Source: Geodermatophilus sp. DF01-2 (GTDB lineage: Bacteria; Actinomycetota; Actinomycetes; Mycobacteriales; Geodermatophilaceae). From it: DNA of 64,000 nucleotides. A program made the position numbers and the translations under genes. The notes below the pieces were generated by a model. That model was not told where the DNA came from and ran no database searches. It saw only the letters and a list, made by a program, of their open reading frames with translations. Position 1 is the stretch's first letter, and each line of letters begins with the position of its first letter. Of this stretch, positions 1-8,040 are shown in pieces. The stretch covers positions 58,749 through 122,748 of the forward strand of contig NZ_SPQN01000003.1 of the NCBI RefSeq assembly GCF_004571065.1, written 5' to 3'.

Positions 1-260
1 CCGCCGAGGCCCAGGGCGCGCTGGCCGAGCCGGTAGCCGAACGGCGTGTGCTCGAGCCAGGCGAGCCGCACGAGCTGATCGAGGATGCGGTGCGCCGTGG
101 AGCGTGGCAGGTGCGTTCGGCGGGCGACGTCCTCCAGCGCCAGACGCGTGGACCGGCCGTCGAAGGCGTCGAGGATGAGGGTCATGCGCTCGACCATCGA
201 CGGGGGCAGCTCGGGCCGTGCGGCCACGGGGGCCTCGGGCGCCGCAGAGAGAACGCTCAT
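1..260 (-). CDS. IclR-family transcriptional regulator (partial, N-terminus)
   Basis: First 86 codons of an IclR-family regulator, cut by the window edge, so the effector-binding domain cannot be judged. Translation starts at ATG 260-258. After a Pro/Ala-rich leader of about 20 residues comes the family's winged helix-turn-helix (about residues 22-80), with recognition-helix pattern LPRSTAHRIL and wing motif YRLG. It is divergent from the F420-type oxidoreductase gene at 477. The shared intergenic region carries two copies of a 15-bp dyad (315-329, 382-396) that recurs upstream of the thiolase and SDR genes, so this protein is the natural candidate to bind it (inference). IclR proteins often control aromatic or steroid catabolism. 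Confidence 0.85.
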   Translation of the reverse strand, partial: MSVLSAAPEAPVAARPELPPSMVERMTLILDAFDGRSTRLALEDVARRTHLPRSTAHRILDQLVRLAWLEHTPFGYRLGQRALGLG

Positions 261-314
261 CGGTGACTCCACCCTCAGAACTGGAATTGATTCTGCTTCC
301 GAACGTACCAGCGA

Positions 315-329
315 TCCCGGTCACAGGGA
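315..329. promoter_or_regulatory. Candidate operator, copy 1 (TCCCGGTCACAGGGA)
   Basis: Imperfect 15-bp dyad in the divergent iclR / F420-oxidoreductase intergenic region. The same TCCCG-n5-CGGGA layout recurs at 382-396, 3106-3120 and 4473-4487, each time between genes of the steroid island. Binding by the adjacent IclR protein is inference. Confidence 0.5.
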
Positions 330-381
330 ACACCGTGGCGCAGCTGCCCTCGACGCGCCGGTGTCCCGGGCCGGCAGTCGC

Positions 382-396
382 TCCCGATCACCGGGA
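382..396. promoter_or_regulatory. Candidate operator, copy 2 (TCCCGATCACCGGGA)
   Basis: Second dyad in the iclR / F420-oxidoreductase gap, extendable by one pair to 381-397. Its centre is 67 bp from copy 1. Confidence 0.5.
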
Positions 397-476
397 GCCG
401 GCTCCCCCTTGGGCGGCCGCTGCACTAGCAACAGGACGCAGTCGCGGCCGACGTGGCCGCCGCGGGAGGAGCACAC

Positions 477-1346
477 GTGCAGATCGGCATCGTCAGCCCG
501 GTGGTCACCCTGGTGCCCGGGGCCCACTCCGAATGGGAGCGCACGGGTGGGATCGAGGACCTGGGACGCATCGCGGAGGTGGCCGACCGGCTGGGCTTCG
601 CGCACCTCACCTGCAGCGAGCACGTCGCCGTCCCCACCGACGTCGCCCAGAACCGCGGCGCCACCTACTGGGACCCGCTGGCCACCTTCGGCCACCTCGC
701 CGCCCGCACCCGGCGGGTCCGGTTCGCCACCCAGGTGCTGGTCGTGGGCTATCACCACCCGCTGGAGATCGCCAAGCGCTACGGAACGCTCGATCGGGTC
801 AGCGGCGGCCGGCTGACCCTCGGCCTGGGGGTGGGCAGCCTGGAGGAGGAGTTCGACCTGCTCGGCGTCCCGTTCTCGGGGCGGGGCCCGCGGGCCGACG
901 ACGCGATCGCGGCGCTGCGCGCCGCGCTGTCCCAGCGCGAACCCAGCTACACCGGTGAGTTCTACGACTTCTCCGGCTTCGTCGTGGAGCCGCACGCCCA
1001 GCAGGGGCGGGTGCCGCTGTGGATCGGTGGGCGCACGCTGAAGTCACTGCGCCGCGCGGTCACCGTCGGCGACGGCTGGGTGCCCTTCGGCCTGTCCTTC
1101 GACGAGCTCGCCGATCTGCTGGGGGCCGTCGACGTACCGGCCGGCTTCGAGGTCGTGCTCTCCGCCGGCCGGTCGCTCGACCCGATCGGGAACCCCGACC
1201 GCACCCGCGAGGCCCTGGCCCGGCCGCGGGCGGCAGGCGCGACGACGGTCAACGTCGCGCTGGCGGCCGACTCCGCCGACCACTACTGCGCGCAGCTCGA
1301 GGCCCTCGCGCAGCTGGCCGCCGACGATGCCGTTCCCGCGGCATGA
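477..1346 (+). CDS. LLM-class F420-dependent oxidoreductase
   Basis: 289-residue TIM-barrel protein of the luciferase-like / F420-dependent oxidoreductase superfamily. Such enzymes use reduced F420 or flavin to reduce or oxidise alcohols, enones or aldehydes; the substrate is not evident here. Start GTG 477 is chosen because GGAGGAG at 465-471 sits 5 nt upstream; the in-frame GTG at 453 lacks such a site. The N-terminus MQIGIVSPVVTL is the first beta strand; EHVAVPTDVA, GRLTLGLGVG and PLWIGGRT match family core segments. The stop overlaps the next gene's ATG (ATGA), so the three genes 477-2241 are translationally coupled. Context suggests a role in steroid or other polycyclic catabolism. Confidence 0.85.
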   Translation: MQIGIVSPVVTLVPGAHSEWERTGGIEDLGRIAEVADRLGFAHLTCSEHVAVPTDVAQNRGATYWDPLATFGHLAARTRRVRFATQVLVVGYHHPLEIAKRYGTLDRVSGGRLTLGLGVGSLEEEFDLLGVPFSGRGPRADDAIAALRAALSQREPSYTGEFYDFSGFVVEPHAQQGRVPLWIGGRTLKSLRRAVTVGDGWVPFGLSFDELADLLGAVDVPAGFEVVLSAGRSLDPIGNPDRTREALARPRAAGATTVNVALAADSADHYCAQLEALAQLAADDAVPAA

Positions 1347-1837
1347 GCGCCGACGTCGCCGGGCGACTGGCGGAGCTGGAGCGGCGGCTGCAGCAGCTGG
1401 AGGACGAGCGGGCGGTGGCCCAGGTGATCGCCGCCTACGGGCCCCTGGTCGACGGCGGGGACGCCGACCGGGTGGCCGCTCTGTGGGCACCCGAGGGCGT
1501 CTACGACGTCGACGAGCTGCTCATGACCGGGCGCGCGGAGATCACGGCGATGGTCCGCTCCACCGCGCACCAGAACTGGATCGCGGGCGGGTGCGCCCAC
1601 GTCGTCGGGCCCCCGCACGTGACGGTGACCGGCGACGAGGCGGTCGCGGTGTGCCACTCGTTGATGGTCGTGCACGACGAAGGCCGGTTCGTCGTCCGGC
1701 GGGCGACGGCCAACCGGTGGCGGCTGCACCGCGGTGCCGAGGGCTGGCAGGTGGCCGAGCGCACCAACCGGGTGCTCGACGGCCGCGACGAGGCCCCCCG
1801 TCTGCTGGCGGGCGGCATCCCCGCGGACGACGCGTGA
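1343..1837 (+). CDS. NTF2-like / SnoaL-like domain protein 1
   Basis: 164-residue protein of the NTF2-like (SnoaL_4-type) alpha+beta barrel fold. After an N-terminal coiled helix (about residues 5-25) come the characteristic segments AQVIAAYGPLVDGGDADRVA and LWAPEGVYDVDE, then conserved strands around HVVGPPHVTV. Family members include ketosteroid isomerases and ring dehydratases; catalytic identity is not assignable. ATG 1343 overlaps the preceding stop and its own stop overlaps the following GTG start, so it forms a coupled trio with its neighbours. Confidence 0.8.
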   Translation: MSADVAGRLAELERRLQQLEDERAVAQVIAAYGPLVDGGDADRVAALWAPEGVYDVDELLMTGRAEITAMVRSTAHQNWIAGGCAHVVGPPHVTVTGDEAVAVCHSLMVVHDEGRFVVRRATANRWRLHRGAEGWQVAERTNRVLDGRDEAPRLLAGGIPADDA

Positions 1838-2241
1838 CCGACGCCGCCGCGGTCGAGGCCGCGCTGTACGGCGTCGCCACCGCGCTGGACAGCCGGGACT
1901 GGGCCGCCCTCGGCGCCGCCTTCGCCGACGACGCCCACGGCTACGGGGTGGACGGCCGCGCGGCCATCGTCGCGCAGGTGCAGGCGCACCTGGGCGGCTG
2001 CGGGCCGTCCCAGCACCTGATCGGGAACCTGCGGGTGACCGTGGACGGCGACACCGCCCGGTCACTGGCCTACGCCCGGGTGTTCCACGTCGGGGCCGGC
2101 GACGCCGCGGACGCCGTCTACGAGTGCATGGGTGAGTACAGCGACACCTGGGCTCGGGCCCCCGAGGGCTGGCGGCTGACCCGCCGCCGGTTCACCATCG
2201 CGATCGAGCGCGGCGATCGGGGCGTCCTGCGTCCCGGCTGA
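1834..2241 (+). CDS. NTF2-like / SnoaL-like domain protein 2
   Basis: 135-residue second NTF2-like protein, starting at GTG 1834 in a GTGA overlap with the first. It shows the same fold signature (ALDSRDWAALGAAFADDA, then strands around HLIGNLRVTV and a final WRLTRRRFTI). Tandem NTF2-like genes in catabolic clusters can form hetero-oligomeric isomerases or hydratases (family knowledge); pairing here is inferred from tandem placement and coupling. No partner besides the F420-type oxidoreductase is evident. Confidence 0.8.
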   Translation: MTDAAAVEAALYGVATALDSRDWAALGAAFADDAHGYGVDGRAAIVAQVQAHLGGCGPSQHLIGNLRVTVDGDTARSLAYARVFHVGAGDAADAVYECMGEYSDTWARAPEGWRLTRRRFTIAIERGDRGVLRPG

Positions 2242-2277
2242 CCGCACGTCCGCACGGAGCCGACCCCGTGGACGACG

Positions 2278-3036
2278 TCAGTCGAAGTTGGCCTGACCGC
2301 CGTCGAGCGGAACGGTCGCGCCGGTGAGGTACCGCATGGCAGGGCTCACGATCGCGACGACGGCGCGGCCGATGTCCTCCTCGCAGTCGCCGATGTAGCC
2401 CAGCGGGATCGTCTTCCGGAACTCCGCGGCCTCCTCGGGGTTGGCCTCCACCCACGAGGCCAGGCCCGGCGAGAGGGCGTGCGGTGCGATCGCGTTGACC
2501 CGGATGCCGTCACGGCCCCACTCATCGGCCGCCGCCTGCGTCAGCGAGCGCAACGCCCACTTGGCCGAGGCGTAGGCGCCGAACGTGGAGAGGTCCCAGC
2601 GCACGGTGGCCGAGCTGACCAGGTTGACGATGCTGCCGCGCCGCTCCTTCAGGTGCGGGTGCGCCGCCTTCATGAACGCGAAGGCGGCGAAGGGGCCGCT
2701 GACGAAGCCGCGCTGGAACTGGCGGTCGCCCATCGACAGCAACGGGCCGTAGGCGCCGAAGTAGGCGTTGTTCACCTGGATGTCCAGGCCACCGAAAGCC
2801 TCCACCACGCCGGCCACCACGTCCGGGATCGCGTCGAGGTGCGTGACGTCGCACTCGACGGGCTCGGCCTTGACCCCGCGGGCGCGCAGCAGCTCGGCCG
2901 TGTGCTCGACCTTGGCCAGCGTCCGGCCCAGGACGGCGACGGCGCAGCCCTCGGCGGCGAGCGCCAGCGCGATGCCCTGCCCGACGCCCTGACCCGCGCC
3001 GGTGACCATGGCGACCTTGCCCTCGAGGATGCCCAT
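2278..3036 (-). CDS. Short-chain dehydrogenase/reductase
   Basis: 252-residue classical SDR: Rossmann cofactor motif TGAGQGVG near the N-terminus, NAG-type motif as VNNAY, Ser/Tyr-x3-Lys catalytic set in LVSSATVRW...YASAK, and a C-terminal PLDGG. Predicted NAD(P)-dependent oxidation or reduction of a hydroxyl or keto group, probably on a CoA thioester or steroid intermediate given the neighbours. ATG 3036 is preferred because a purine-rich GGAG/GAAGGGG stretch lies just upstream. It follows the thiolase gene on the same strand with a 140-bp gap holding dyad copy 3, so it may have its own regulated promoter. Confidence 0.85.
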   Translation of the reverse strand: MGILEGKVAMVTGAGQGVGQGIALALAAEGCAVAVLGRTLAKVEHTAELLRARGVKAEPVECDVTHLDAIPDVVAGVVEAFGGLDIQVNNAYFGAYGPLLSMGDRQFQRGFVSGPFAAFAFMKAAHPHLKERRGSIVNLVSSATVRWDLSTFGAYASAKWALRSLTQAAADEWGRDGIRVNAIAPHALSPGLASWVEANPEEAAEFRKTIPLGYIGDCEEDIGRAVVAIVSPAMRYLTGATVPLDGGQANFD

Positions 3037-3105
3037 GTCCGCCCCTTCTCCGCCGTCCCGTTCCGGCGCCATCCTGGGTGCACCGCTCCGGCGCCCCGGC
3101 GACGC

Positions 3106-3120
3106 TCCCGGTGACCGGGA
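3106..3120. promoter_or_regulatory. Candidate operator, copy 3 (TCCCGGTGACCGGGA)
   Basis: Most symmetric copy of the dyad, 70 bp upstream of the SDR start at 3036, between the SDR and the thiolase gene. Confidence 0.5.
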
Positions 3121-3176
3121 ACGATCCGGGCGCGACGAGCGCGTGCTGGTGGCGACCGGCACCTGACCGGTCGCCG

Positions 3177-4373
3177 TCAGGAGAGCCGCTCGAGCACCAT
3201 CGCCATGCCCTGGCCACCGGCGGCGCACATCGTCTCCAAGCCGATGCTGCCGTCGCGGGCCCGCAGGCCGTTGAGCAGGGTGACGGTGAGCCGGGCGCCG
3301 GTCTGGCCGAAGGGATGCCCCACGGCGATCGCGCCGCCCTGCGGGTTGACCCGCTCGACATCGAGGCCGAGGTCGTCGATCGACGGCAGCACCTGGGCGG
3401 CGAACGCCTCGTTGATCTCGCAGACGTCGACGTCGGCGGCGGTCATCCCGGCCAGCGCCAGCGCGCGGCGAGAGGCCTCCACCGGGCCCAGGCCCATGAT
3501 CTCCGGCGAGAGCGCGCTGACCCCGGTGGAGAGGATCCGGGCCAGCGGGGTGATGCCGAGCTCGCGGGCACGCACGTCGCTCATCAGCACGAGGGCGGCC
3601 GCGCCGTCGTTGAGCGGGCAGCAGTTGCCGGCGGTGACCGTGCCGTCCTCGCGGAACACCGGCTTGAGCGAGGAGAGCGCCTCGAGCGTGACGCCGGCCC
3701 GCGGGGTGTCGTCGGCGTCGACGACGGTGCCGTCGGGCGTGGTCACCGGAGTGATCTCGCGGGCGTAGAAGCCGTCGGCGATCGCCTTCTCCGCGCGGTT
3801 CTGGCTGAGCAGGGCGAACTCGTCCTGCGCCTCCCGGGTGACCCCGCGCAGCCGCGCCACGTTCTCCGCCGTCTGCCCCATCGCGATGTACGGGTCGGGC
3901 AGCAGGTCGGCCGCGCGCGGGTCGGACCAGTCGCCGGTGCGCTCACCGGAGTCGGAGAACCGCGGGTTGCGGGTGTCGGGCATGCCGTCGGACTTGCCGA
4001 ACGTGTACCGGGAGACCGTCTCCACCCCGGCGGAGACGACGACCTGCGCCTCGCCGGCACGGATGGCGTGCACCGCCATGCGGGTGCTCTGCAGCGACGA
4101 GGCGCAGTAGCGCTGCACCGTCGTGCCGGGGACCCCGTCCTGGCCGAGCAGCAGCGCGGTGATCCGGCCCAGGCCGTAGCCCTGCTCCCCCGCCGGCTGC
4201 CCGCAGCCCATCACGAGGTCGTCGATCGCGGCGGGGTCGAGCGCGGACACCTGGTCCAGCGCGGCCTGCACGATCGTGGCGGCGAGGTCGTCGGCGCGCA
4301 GCTCGCGCAGCGATCCCTTGAAGGCGCGGCCGATCGGCGACCGGGCCGCGGCGACGAGCACTGCTTCGGGCAT
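3177..4373 (-). CDS. Acetyl-CoA C-acetyltransferase (thiolase)
   Basis: 398-residue thiolase that cleaves 3-ketoacyl-CoA with CoA (or condenses two acyl-CoAs). The nucleophilic Cys90 lies in QRYCASS; the His loop reads VGHPFGQTG and the C-terminal general-base Cys is in MCAAGGQG, so the catalytic set is complete. Start ATG 4373 has a GGAGAA-like site upstream. It is divergent from the fadA6-like thiolase at 4506, and the shared gap carries dyad copy 4. Context points to beta-oxidation of steroid-derived acyl-CoAs, but the exact substrate is not readable. Confidence 0.9.
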   Translation of the reverse strand: MPEAVLVAAARSPIGRAFKGSLRELRADDLAATIVQAALDQVSALDPAAIDDLVMGCGQPAGEQGYGLGRITALLLGQDGVPGTTVQRYCASSLQSTRMAVHAIRAGEAQVVVSAGVETVSRYTFGKSDGMPDTRNPRFSDSGERTGDWSDPRAADLLPDPYIAMGQTAENVARLRGVTREAQDEFALLSQNRAEKAIADGFYAREITPVTTPDGTVVDADDTPRAGVTLEALSSLKPVFREDGTVTAGNCCPLNDGAAALVLMSDVRARELGITPLARILSTGVSALSPEIMGLGPVEASRRALALAGMTAADVDVCEINEAFAAQVLPSIDDLGLDVERVNPQGGAIAVGHPFGQTGARLTVTLLNGLRARDGSIGLETMCAAGGQGMAMVLERLS

Positions 4374-4472
4374 GCGGAGTTCTCCTTCGTCGTCCCACCC
4401 AGCGGGCGGGCGCACCCGCAGGCACGCCCGGGGACGAAAGCTAGGCCGGTCCGGGGCGGCAGTACGGCCGCG

Positions 4473-4487
4473 TCCCGGTGACCGGCA
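4473..4487. promoter_or_regulatory. Candidate operator, copy 4 (TCCCGGTGACCGGCA)
   Basis: Dyad with one arm changed, in the divergent thiolase/fadA6 gap, 18 bp before the fadA6 start codon. Such a position could block initiation of fadA6. Confidence 0.45.
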
Positions 4488-4505
4488 CGGCTGGAGGACT
4501 TCCGA

Positions 4506-5666
4506 ATGACCCGCATGATCGGCACCGCCTACCTCGTCGAGGCCGTCCGCACCCCGGTGGGACGGCGCGGCGGCGGCCTCGCCGGCATCCACTCCGCCGA
4601 CCTGGGCGCCCACGTGCTGCGCGAGCTCGTGGCCCGGGCCGGCGTCGACCCGGCCGCCGTCGACGACGTCGTCTTCGGCTGCGTGGACACCATCGGCTCG
4701 CAGGCCGGCGACATCGCCCGCACCTCCTGGCTGGCCGCCGGCCTCCCCGAGGAGGTCCCCGGCGTCACCGTCGACCGGCAGTGCGGTTCCTCGCAACAGG
4801 CAGTGCACTTCGCCGCGCAGGCGGTGCTCTCGGGCACCGCGGACCTCGTGGTCGCCGGCGGCGTCCAGAACATGAGCGCGCTGCCGATCAGCTCCGCGAT
4901 GACCGCCGGGCAAGGCTACGGCTTCCCCGACCCGTTCTCCGGCTCGGTCGGCTGGCGGGCCCGCTACGGCGACCAGCCGGTCGACCAGATCCGCTCGGCG
5001 GAGATGATCGCCGAGAAGTGGTCGATCAGCCGTGCGGACATGGAAGAGTTCTCGGTCGAGAGCCACGTCCGCGCGCTGCGCGCCCGGGCCGAGGGCCGCT
5101 TCGACCGCGAGATCGCCCCGATCGCCGGCGTCACCGCCGACGAGGGCCCGCGCGAGCCCAACTGGGACAAGATCCGCTCCCTGCCGCCGGTGCGCGAGGG
5201 CGGCCTGGTCACCGCCGCCGTCTCCAGCCAGATCTCCGACGGCGCGGCCGCCCTGCTGGTCGCCAGCGAGGAGGCGGTGCAGCAGCACGGGCTGACGCCC
5301 CGGGCGCGGATCGTGCACCTGTCAGTGCGCGGGGCCGACCCAGTGTGGATGCTCACCGCGCCGATCCCCGCGACGGCGCACGCGCTCGACAAGGCCGGCC
5401 TGACCCTCGATGACATCGACCTGGTCGAGATCAACGAGGCGTTCGCCTCCGTCGTGCTGGCCTGGCAGAAGGAGACCGGGGCCGACCTGGCGAAGGTCAA
5501 CGTCAACGGTGGCGGGATCGCCCTCGGCCACCCGCTGGGTGCCACCGGCGCCCGCCTCATGACCACGCTCCTGCACGAGCTCGAGCGCACCGGTGGCCGC
5601 TACGGCCTGCAGACGATGTGCGAGGGCGGCGGCCAGGCCAACGTCACCATCATCGAGCGCCTTTAA
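4506..5666 (+). CDS. fadA6: Steroid ring-degradation 3-ketoacyl-CoA thiolase, FadA6-like
   Basis: 386-residue thiolase. Compared from memory, it matches Mycobacterium tuberculosis FadA6 closely (PEEVPGVTVDRQCGSSQQ, GGVQNMS, GGRYGLQTMCEGGG). FadA6 acts late in catabolism of the steroid C/D-ring remnant. Catalytic Cys93 (DRQCGSS), His342 (ALGHPLGATG) and Cys372 (MCEGGG) are all present. ATG 4506 has GGAGGA at 4492-4497; an in-frame ATG lies 3 codons downstream. It is the only plus-strand thiolase and converges on the ipd operon, separated by a 13-bp-stem inverted repeat. The pathway neighbours (ipdAB, echA20, fadE30, fadD3) support the call. Confidence 0.88.
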   Translation: MTRMIGTAYLVEAVRTPVGRRGGGLAGIHSADLGAHVLRELVARAGVDPAAVDDVVFGCVDTIGSQAGDIARTSWLAAGLPEEVPGVTVDRQCGSSQQAVHFAAQAVLSGTADLVVAGGVQNMSALPISSAMTAGQGYGFPDPFSGSVGWRARYGDQPVDQIRSAEMIAEKWSISRADMEEFSVESHVRALRARAEGRFDREIAPIAGVTADEGPREPNWDKIRSLPPVREGGLVTAAVSSQISDGAAALLVASEEAVQQHGLTPRARIVHLSVRGADPVWMLTAPIPATAHALDKAGLTLDDIDLVEINEAFASVVLAWQKETGADLAKVNVNGGGIALGHPLGATGARLMTTLLHELERTGGRYGLQTMCEGGGQANVTIIERL

Positions 5667-5684
5667 GCTCCCCATCCGTCGCGA

Positions 5685-5743
5685 TGATCATCGGCGCGTG
5701 GCGCCCGCCTCCCGCAAGTCGTACTGCCAGGCGCCGATGATCA
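5685..5743. terminator. Bidirectional hairpin between fadA6 and the ipd operon
   Basis: Perfect 13-bp inverted repeat TGATCATCGGCGC (5685-5697) / GCGCCGATGATCA (5731-5743) with a 33-nt loop, between convergent genes ending at 5666 and 5760. No T-run follows, as is usual in high-GC actinobacteria. Placement suggests a shared terminator. Confidence 0.55.
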
Positions 5744-5759
5744 CCGACGATCGGCGTTC

Positions 5760-6845
5760 CTACAGGCCGGCGGCGGGCGCCAGCAGGCGGCGCAGCTGCT
5801 CCGGCGAGCCGCCGGTGTGCTGCACGTGCGCGGCCCGCTTGAACCACAGGTGCGCGTCGTGCTCCCAGGTGATCGCGATCCCGCCGTGCAGCTGGAGCGC
5901 CTCGGCGGCGACGTCGGACAGCGCCTGGGCGCACACGAGCTTCGCCAGCGGGGCCACCACCGGCAGCTCCTCCGGGGCGGTCGCCACCACCCCCGCCGCG
6001 TAGCGGGCGGTGGACGCCGCGGCCTCGACGGCGGTGAACAGGTCCGCTGCCCGGTGCCGCAGCGCCTGGAACGAGCCGAGGACACGGCCGAACTGCACAC
6101 GTGTGCGCAGGTGGTCGACGGTGCGCTCCAGGGCCCGCCGCCCGGTGCCGACCGCCTCGCAGGCGGCGGCCACGGCGGCGACGTCGCGGGCGAACGCCGC
6201 GGCGTCCGCTCCGCCGACCCGCACCGCCGGCACCCCGTCGAGGGCGAGGTCCGCGGCCCGCCGCGTCTGGTCCATCAGGGGGACGTCGACCCGTGCGAGC
6301 CCGGGGGCGTCTCCGGCGACAGCGAACAGCGCGTCATCCCGGTCGTCCACGGCGGCGACGAGCAGCACGTCGGCCGCGCCGCCGTCCGGGACGGCGGCCT
6401 TCGAACCGGTCAGCAGCCAACCCTCGGCACCGCGCGCCGCGGCGCACCCGATCCGCGGCGGCCACGACCGGTCCCCGGGCTCGGCCAGCGCGAGCGCGCC
6501 GACCGCCCCGTCGACCAGCGCAGGCAGGAAGGCCGCGTCCCCGAAGCGGGCGAGCACCTCCGCGACGACCACCGTCGACGTGTACGGCGCGGCCAGCAGC
6601 GCCGCCCCTACCTCCTCGAGCACGACGGCGACCTCGGCGAACGTGGCCCCCGCCCCGCCGAGCTCTTCCGGCACCGCCAGCCCGGTCAGGCCAAGCTCAC
6701 CGGTCAGCTGGCGCCAGAGAGCGTCGTCCCGGCCCGACGGCGCCGCCATGGCGGCGCGGACGGCCTCGGAGCCGGCCGCCTTGGCCAGCATCGAGCGGAC
6801 GGCGTCGCGCAGGTCACGCTGCTCCTCGGAGAGCGAGAGGTCCAT
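5760..6845 (-). CDS. Acyl-CoA dehydrogenase (FadE family, short subunit type)
   Basis: 361-residue acyl-CoA dehydrogenase; N-terminal helical domain (LSLSEEQRDLRDAVRSML), central beta domain and C-terminal four-helix bundle with RTRVQFGRVLGSFQALRH and LQLHGGIAITWEH. Its length and divergent middle resemble the FadE32/33-type subunits that pair with a second dehydrogenase as alpha2beta2 heterotetramers in steroid catabolism (family knowledge). The partner may be FadE30 (13 bp upstream) or the FadE31-like protein. Last gene of the ipd operon. It stops at TAG, one of only three TAG stops seen here. Confidence 0.85.
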   Translation of the reverse strand: MDLSLSEEQRDLRDAVRSMLAKAAGSEAVRAAMAAPSGRDDALWRQLTGELGLTGLAVPEELGGAGATFAEVAVVLEEVGAALLAAPYTSTVVVAEVLARFGDAAFLPALVDGAVGALALAEPGDRSWPPRIGCAAARGAEGWLLTGSKAAVPDGGAADVLLVAAVDDRDDALFAVAGDAPGLARVDVPLMDQTRRAADLALDGVPAVRVGGADAAAFARDVAAVAAACEAVGTGRRALERTVDHLRTRVQFGRVLGSFQALRHRAADLFTAVEAAASTARYAAGVVATAPEELPVVAPLAKLVCAQALSDVAAEALQLHGGIAITWEHDAHLWFKRAAHVQHTGGSPEQLRRLLAPAAGL

Positions 6846-6858
6846 CGGGTCGGCCTCC

Positions 6859-8040
6859 TCAGGCGCGGTCGCGGGGCAGGCCGAGGTGGCGCTCGGCGAG
6901 GACGTTGCGCTGCACCTCGTTCGAGCCGCCGTAGATGGTGTCGGCCCGGCTGAACAGGAACAGCCGCTGCTCGTCGGTCAGCTCGTAGGGCAGCCCGGAG
7001 GTGACGGCGGCGGCCGGCCCCTCCACCGCCATCGCCAGCTCGCCCAGCCGCCGGTGCCAGTTCGCCCACAGCAGCTTCGAGACGTTGGCCGCCCAGGGCG
7101 CGTCCCGGGCCGCGTCGGCGCCCAGGGTCCGCAGCGCGGTGTGCCGCATGACCTGGAGGTCCACCCAGGCCGAGACGATGCGGTCGGCGAGCACCGGGTC
7201 GTCGGCGGCCCCGTTGACCCGGGCCCGCTCGGTGATGGTCTCCAGCTCGCGGGCGAAGCCGATCTGCTGGCCGAGGGTGGAGACGCCGCGTTCGAAGCCG
7301 AGCAGGCTCATCGCCACCCGCCAGCCGTTGCCGGCCTCCCCCACCACGTCGCCGGCGGCGGCGACGGCGCCGTCGAAGAACACCTCGTTGAACTCCGAGG
7401 TGCCGGTGAGCTGCACGATCGGCCGCACCGTGATGCCCGGCTGGTCCATCGGCAGGAGGAGGAAGGACAGGCCGGCGTGCCGCTTCGAGCCGAGCTCGGT
7501 ACGGGCGATCACGAAGCACCAGTCGGACACGTGCGCCAGCGACGTCCAGATTTTCTGGCCGGTGACCACCCACCGGTCGCCGTCCAGGACGGCGCGGGTG
7601 CCCACGTTGGCCAGGTCGGAGCCGGCGTCGGGCTCGGAGTACCCCTGGCACCAGAACACCTCGCCGGAGCCGACCCCGGGCAGGAACCGCTGCTTCTGCT
7701 CCTCGCTGCCGTGCGCCAGCAGGGTCGGGGCGAGCAGCTGCTCGCCGATGTGCCCCAGGCGCCCGGGTGCGGCGGCGCGGGCGTACTCCTCGTGGAAGAT
7801 CACCTGCTGCGCGAGGCTCAGCGCCCGCCCGTAGCGGGCGTCCGGCCAGCCGATGCCGATCCAGCCGGCCTCGCCCAGCCGCCGCTCCCAGGCGGCGCGC
7901 TCGGCCAGCTGCTCGTGCTCGCGGCCCGGGCCGCCGCTGCCGCGCAGTCCGGCGAAGTCGCCGGAGAGCTGGGTCTCCAGCCAGTCGCGGATCTCCGTCC
8001 GGAAGGCGGCGTCCCCCGGGGCCTCGGCGATGCCCGTCAT
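6859..8040 (-). CDS. fadE30: Acyl-CoA dehydrogenase FadE30
   Basis: 393-residue acyl-CoA dehydrogenase; segments WCQGYSEPDAGSDLANV, GQKIWTSLAH, QITGT-type VQLTGTSEFNEVFFD and NVSKLLWANWHRRLGELAM match FadE30 of the mycobacterial HIP pathway (compared from memory). FadE30 introduces a double bond in the propionate side chain of HIP-CoA or its hydroxylated form. Flavin contacts are in the CQGYSEP and WTS segments. ATG 8040 overlaps the SDR stop (ATGA). The gene order SDR-fadE30-acyl-CoA dehydrogenase places it in the same transcript as ipdABCF. Confidence 0.9.
   Translation of the reverse strand: MTGIAEAPGDAAFRTEIRDWLETQLSGDFAGLRGSGGPGREHEQLAERAAWERRLGEAGWIGIGWPDARYGRALSLAQQVIFHEEYARAAAPGRLGHIGEQLLAPTLLAHGSEEQKQRFLPGVGSGEVFWCQGYSEPDAGSDLANVGTRAVLDGDRWVVTGQKIWTSLAHVSDWCFVIARTELGSKRHAGLSFLLLPMDQPGITVRPIVQLTGTSEFNEVFFDGAVAAAGDVVGEAGNGWRVAMSLLGFERGVSTLGQQIGFARELETITERARVNGAADDPVLADRIVSAWVDLQVMRHTALRTLGADAARDAPWAANVSKLLWANWHRRLGELAMAVEGPAAAVTSGLPYELTDEQRLFLFSRADTIYGGSNEVQRNVLAERHLGLPRDRA

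Noticed and set aside
4374..4505. Search for mycobacterial KstR/KstR2-type boxes in the divergent gaps
   Set aside because: No CAAG-n2-CTTG or AACnnGTT pattern was found in the gaps at 4374-4505 or 16253-16461.
5685..5762. TAG at the end of the acyl-CoA dehydrogenase followed by a strong hairpin, considered as a UAG-Sec codon with SECIS
   Set aside because: The protein already has normal length and no family member has a C-terminal Sec; the hairpin has a 33-nt loop and fits a terminator between convergent genes.
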